Positions 60,478-64,000 of a stretch of 64,000 nt of DNA are shown here, in pieces. The DNA is from Corallium rubrum (taxonomy: Eukaryota > Cnidaria > Anthozoa > Scleralcyonacea > Coralliidae), in contig OZ035998.1 of NCBI GenBank assembly GCA_964035015.1, positions 40,589,531 to 40,653,530 on the forward strand, given 5' to 3'. Numbering within the stretch: the stretch's first letter is position 1; each line of letters begins with the position of its first letter. Under the pieces are notes generated by a model. That model saw only the letters and a program-made list of their open reading frames with translations, had not been told where the DNA came from and searched no databases. The position numbers and the translations under genes were made by a program.

Positions 60478-62553
60478 ATGTCGGATCAAGCTATTTACCA
60501 GTTTAAGGTCAAGGTTGAGGAAAAGTGTACAGTTTTCTTTATTGGACCTGACGAGGTAAATTCGTTTGACTATTGTTCTCTGGTTGATAAAGTACGTTCG
60601 TTCTCGAGTCGCCTCAGGAATTTAAGTAAAGAACAACTTAGACTTCACTATCTAGATGATGAAAATACTTTTGTGTATCTTTCGGCAGATACGGGCGCTT
60701 TCGTGGAGATGTTTCGGTGTTCTGCTCGCGTTGAAAATGCTGATTTTAAGCGGATAACAATCAAGGTGGAAGAATCAAACTCTCCTGTTGGCACGTCAAC
60801 CGCCTTGCCACGATTTGGTAAACGAATTGCACCTTATGTCGACAACCCAAGTCCAACGAGTGCACCGTCCAAGCGAGAAAAAGAGAAGAAAAGTGTTGAA
60901 AAATCTAAGTCTAACGCAAGTCGAAGCCTGTGTGCGACGTTTGACGCGAGCGGAGAAAGTTCAAGGGAACATCTTCCTGAGACCTCGTGTGCGGTTAATA
61001 TAGACGGCAAACTCTTCCAGTCTCCTTTGGAAAAATACCTTGAAAAACAAAGAGGTACCCTGAAAGCTATAAAAGAGAAAGAAAAGCAAGTGCTAGGGTC
61101 GTTGCAAGAATACCAGTCAGTTATTAAAAAGAAAAAGGTAGGACCACTGGGTCAAGATGACGGTCCGATGTGTGGCAATTGCCATCGCCGAGAAGGTCAC
61201 AATAAATTAAACTGTCCTTATAACGAATGCCAAACGGTTTTTCACTGTGGTGACATTAAAGGTGAACTGACACGAATTTTTTTAAACCTGTTTTGACTTT
61301 CACTGTATGCAATCATTACAGCTGCAATTAAAAAATGGGCAAAAGGCGACGAAAAACCATATTTTAAAGGCATTTTTCTTGGCCTTTGTTGGTTTTAAAT
61401 CGGTCCGCTTTACGCGCGGTCACGAGCACGTGACAAATTGGCTGTGACGTAAATTTGTTTGCAAACGCATTTGGCAAAGCTACAGACAATATGGAGGCGA
61501 ATAAGGCAACAAGAAGAGGAGGCAGATATTGTGTAGCTGGGACGCCACAAAAAGTTAGTTGCAAGAATACATCGTATACCCCTGGCATAAAGATGCATGC
61601 CTTCCCAAAAGATCGGAAAACACGCCAGAAATGGGTTCAATTTGTTCGAAAACATCGAGTGGATTTCAAAGAGCCGACAAAACATTCATCTCTGTGTTCT
61701 GCGCACTTCGAAGATTCGTGTTATTCCCGTCGCTTTTTAGATGAAAGTTCAGATTATAGAGTCCTTGAACGTGGATCTATTCCGACAAAAGATACATCAT
61801 TCGTGTTGGAGAATAAAAACGATGATATTACGGCGAGAGGGAAAAGGAAGGTATATTTTTAAACTTCAACTGTATTTACAAAGCATGCCGTATTTGCATA
61901 TCGCATATTCGCATATTGCATATCAATGAGGTGGTTCATTATCATATATTTATGAGCTTGGTGTAATAATATAAGGTTTTCCGTGTTATGGTTTGTAAGT
62001 AAAAGATATCAATTTCATTCTAATATTCTCACTTTCACAGTAAGTGTCATGTTTTCCATAAGAGGTTGTTCATGATTATCAACATTTTCACAAGCATACC
62101 AAGTGTATCATTTTCTCACCCCCCTCCCCTTATCCATACTGCATCCCCCTTAAATTAGTACAGGAAAGTGATTAGGAAAATAGAGGATTTTTTTTCTCCC
62201 CAGGATACAGCGATAATCTAAAGGAGATGTTCACGAGTCCATTAAAAGATCTGGAAAAGATTTATCAGGAAGAAGAGTCTAAAGCCCCAAAGTCGCTAAC
62301 ATCACAGTTTTCAAACAGGTTGTCTCGAGAAAATGCGATTCAGCAACTTGCAACCACCCAAAGTGTGAAAACCCCTCTGTTTCCTGCATTAGAAGTTCAA
62401 GACCAATTGATCATTGCAGAGAATGAAAGATCTGAGAATATGACTCAAACTTCTAGTGCTACCAGTACTACTGCCAAAAAGAAAAGATCGCCTCATTGCA
62501 AAAAATGCAAAAAGCCTATGCTAGGTCATCCACGAAACCGTTGCCCAAATTAA
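60478..62553 (+). CDS. PB1-like domain protein with two zinc knuckles (two exons)
   Basis: Exon 1 is 60478-61261 and exon 2 is 62204-62553 (TAA). Donor AAAG|GTGAAC and acceptor CTCCCCAG join in phase (G plus GA), giving 377 residues. Residues 1-95 resemble a PB1 interaction domain, with an OPCA-like acidic stretch LHYLDDENTFVYLS. A Lys/Glu-rich, probably coiled region follows at about 165-215. A CCHC-like knuckle with C232, C235, H241 and C246 comes next, then C251 and C257. The C-terminus ends in a second knuckle-like motif, CKKCKKPMLGHPRNRC. The ATG immediately follows a TTTCG-rich array. Reading on past the donor gives only GELTRIFLNLF and a stop, which I treat as intron. Function is unknown; PB1 plus knuckles suggests a protein-protein and nucleic-acid binding role. 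A THAP-domain ORF lies inside the 942-bp intron. Confidence 0.75.
61491..61862 (+). CDS. THAP zinc-finger domain ORF nested in the intron of the PB1 gene
   Basis: ATG at 61491. The ORF encodes MEANKATRRGGRYCVAG followed by VSCKN, MHAFPKD, KWVQFVRKH, LCSAHFE and LERGSIPT. This is the C2CH THAP DNA-binding module: two N-terminal Cys, the invariant FP, W, C..HF, and the terminal PT in place of AVPT. The two first cysteines are eight residues apart instead of the usual two to four. The ORF stops at 61860-61862, but a donor AAG|GTATAT at 61850 could continue it. The exon at 62204 is out of phase with that donor, so it does not belong to this ORF unless an exon is missing. The ORF may be a first exon whose partner lies downstream, an alternative product, or the remnant of a P-element-like transposase gene. 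Confidence 0.65.
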   Translation: MEANKATRRGGRYCVAGTPQKVSCKNTSYTPGIKMHAFPKDRKTRQKWVQFVRKHRVDFKEPTKHSSLCSAHFEDSCYSRRFLDESSDYRVLERGSIPTKDTSFVLENKNDDITARGKRKVYF

Positions 62554-63904
62554 AATTTGTTCCATAACACCAGATGACTGATAAATACAATATATTGAAA
62601 TTTTTTACCAAAGTTGATACAAGACAAGGCTTGAACACTTGATAGAAGTACAATATAACTCACTATCTATGTTTTTGTCTAGGTTTGTGCAAAATTGCAG
62701 TTCTTGGTGGCCACATGTGTATTGTATTTTCACTCATCCAACCAATAGTAGTGTATTGCCTACTTATTCACCGTTACATGAACTATTGGTTAGTTTAACA
62801 ATTACTATTGGTTGATTTGGAAAAATGACATGTAACAACAATGAACCAAGTTTAAGCAAACCTACACTAACATTGGTAATTAGTTATATTTTATTTTCAA
62901 GGTACTTTCATCCTGTCTCCAAATTTGACACACCAATTTGGCAATTCATGTAATTTCAGATTGCGTATGGAAATAATGTTTTAGAGAAAGTGTTTTTATA
63001 GTAACAACAGAGGTACAATAACTGGAAAAATTGAATAACTGAAAAATTTAAATATACAGTATAATTTGGGACTTGAAGAGTTGGATGCTGAAGTTAATTG
63101 CATTCCAACCAATACTTGTAATTAGATGTTTGCATGTTGGCATTATGGTCACTGTAATTCCCTTTTGATTTGAGCATAAACCAGGTTCACTTATGCCAAG
63201 CTTTAAGTAAGTAGAATATATTAGCAAGCTTTCAATGAATATAATATATGCAAGTGTTACCTCAAAGCAGAATGGTCTGACTTTCACTACCATATTGCTT
63301 TTGTAATGTTGGGTCAACACACAATATTTTTACTGGTTCATTTTAGAAAAGATCAACACTTCCCCCACAAAGGAAATTTCAGCCATCCCAAGGTTCTCTC
63401 CTCCCCTCCCCGTTGGGATGGCAGAAAGAGAGTAATTTGTTTCCAATTATAGTAGTGTATTAGGATTGAGGATTAGGATAGCCAGCGCCAGAAGGTGTAG
63501 CTTGGTTAATTTCTTCTGTGGGGAGAGTATAGATGTTCTCTGGAATAATCAAATTCTATTCTAGTATATACTTAATTAAAAGTATTATGACATGACACTT
63601 TATATTCAACAATCAATATAAAATTACACAGGTCCCTGTCTGCATTGTGCTGGTAGATATCCCTTGTTTTCGTATCTTTGTCCTTTTGGATATTTTGTTC
63701 GAAGATAATCATAGATACAAGCAGGCAAAGGTCTTGTGTTGCTCCAACCCATGTACCCACAAAGCCACCTTATTAGCAACCGATACGCCACAGATCTCAA
63801 ATATCTATAAGTTGACAGAAACACAACATTTATTACTGTAATAATTACAAGACAGTTTATACAGTTGAAGCAGCAAAAGTAATTTAATTTATATTTGTGC
63901 TGAC
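62554..63904. other. Intergenic, convergent 3' ends
   Basis: Between the plus-strand PB1 gene and a minus-strand gene end. Contains AT-rich non-coding sequence with a small inverted pair around ACTATTGGTTAG; no ORF that I can support. Confidence 0.5.
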
Positions 63905-64000
63905 TTACTCGTCTTCAGGTACATTTTTCTTCTTACGATAGTGACTTCCATCCATACGAACTAATGACTGCCCAGTTAGAGTTAACACAGCCTTATTCGT
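63905..64000 (-). CDS. Terminal coding exon of an unrecognised gene (cut by the window edge)
   Basis: Reading the minus strand from 64000 gives an uninterrupted frame ending in TAA at 63907-63905. It contains AVLTLTGQSLVRMDG and SHYRKKKNVPEDE. The basic then acidic tail looks like a real protein end, and a minus-strand AATAAA lies at 63834-63829, about 70 bases downstream. I do not recognise the family; more of the gene lies beyond the window. Confidence 0.55.
   Translation of the reverse strand, partial: TNKAVLTLTGQSLVRMDGSHYRKKKNVPEDE

Noticed and set aside
61262-61296. Taking GELTRIFLNLF as the real C-terminus of the PB1 protein
   Set aside because: A good donor precedes it, and an in-phase acceptor at 62203 gives a second zinc knuckle and a natural end.
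61851-62203. Joining the THAP ORF to the exon at 62204
   Set aside because: The donor at 61850 is phase 0 and the exon needs phase 1; the PB1 exon ending at 61261 fits exactly instead.

Overview
This window is animal nuclear DNA. Its genes are split by GT-AG introns, its proteins are closest to animal ORC4, CDK2, THAP-domain and MULE/SWIM proteins, and about half of it is dense with small palindromic DNA transposons, Penelope-like and LINE remnants and microsatellites. The repeat style and the form of the THAP and zinc-knuckle proteins suggest an early-branching invertebrate such as a cnidarian or sponge. That placement is inference; the sequence itself only establishes a metazoan.

Layout. 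Positions 1-28453 (+): the ORC4 gene, 12 coding exons seen with consistent splice phases, lacking only the N-terminal exon(s), which lie upstream or were not found. Its introns hold most of the repeats: five TTAA-flanked palindromic elements lie in the first 30.5 kb, one of them split by the insertion that carries a 3.4-kb near-perfect palindrome (7376-10807). Positions 28454-31990: intergenic, with a broken C2H2 zinc-finger piece, a LINE fragment that keeps a YADD motif, a further TTAA element, a 5S-like fragment, a (CTATT)n array, and just upstream of CDK2 a cluster of E2F-like and CCAAT sites. Positions 31991-43840 (+): a complete seven-exon CDK2 gene of 297 residues. Its introns carry a LINE fragment with a 13-bp target duplication, a hAT-like element, several MITEs and a head-to-head pair of Penelope-like 3' ends. 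Positions 43841-49648: intergenic, including a four-deep transposon nest at 46288-47579. Positions 49649-54748 (-, perhaps reaching 56976): a MULE-transposase/SWIM-finger gene with an apparently intact D-D-E triad. Positions 60478-62553 (+): a two-exon gene with a PB1-like domain and two zinc knuckles; a THAP-domain ORF sits inside its single intron. Position 63905 to the edge (-): the last exon of an unrecognised gene.

How the genes relate: ORC4 (origin licensing) and CDK2 (S-phase entry) lie in tandem on one strand about 3.5 kb apart. The right-hand part is dominated by transposon-derived or transposon-like proteins (MULE/SWIM, THAP, PB1/zinc knuckle). A TTTCG-rich array sits at the start of the PB1 gene, and an inverted copy lies 12 kb away on the other side of the MULE gene.

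The most unusual object is the palindrome at 7376-10807. Each arm carries the same small five-exon gene (ancestrally about 90 codons) between blocks of GTGAACAA-type repeats. Each arm has a different frame-breaking indel, so neither copy is intact although a consistent ancestral reading frame can be deduced. Hammerhead-ribozyme-like cores occur in several Penelope-like 3' remnants.
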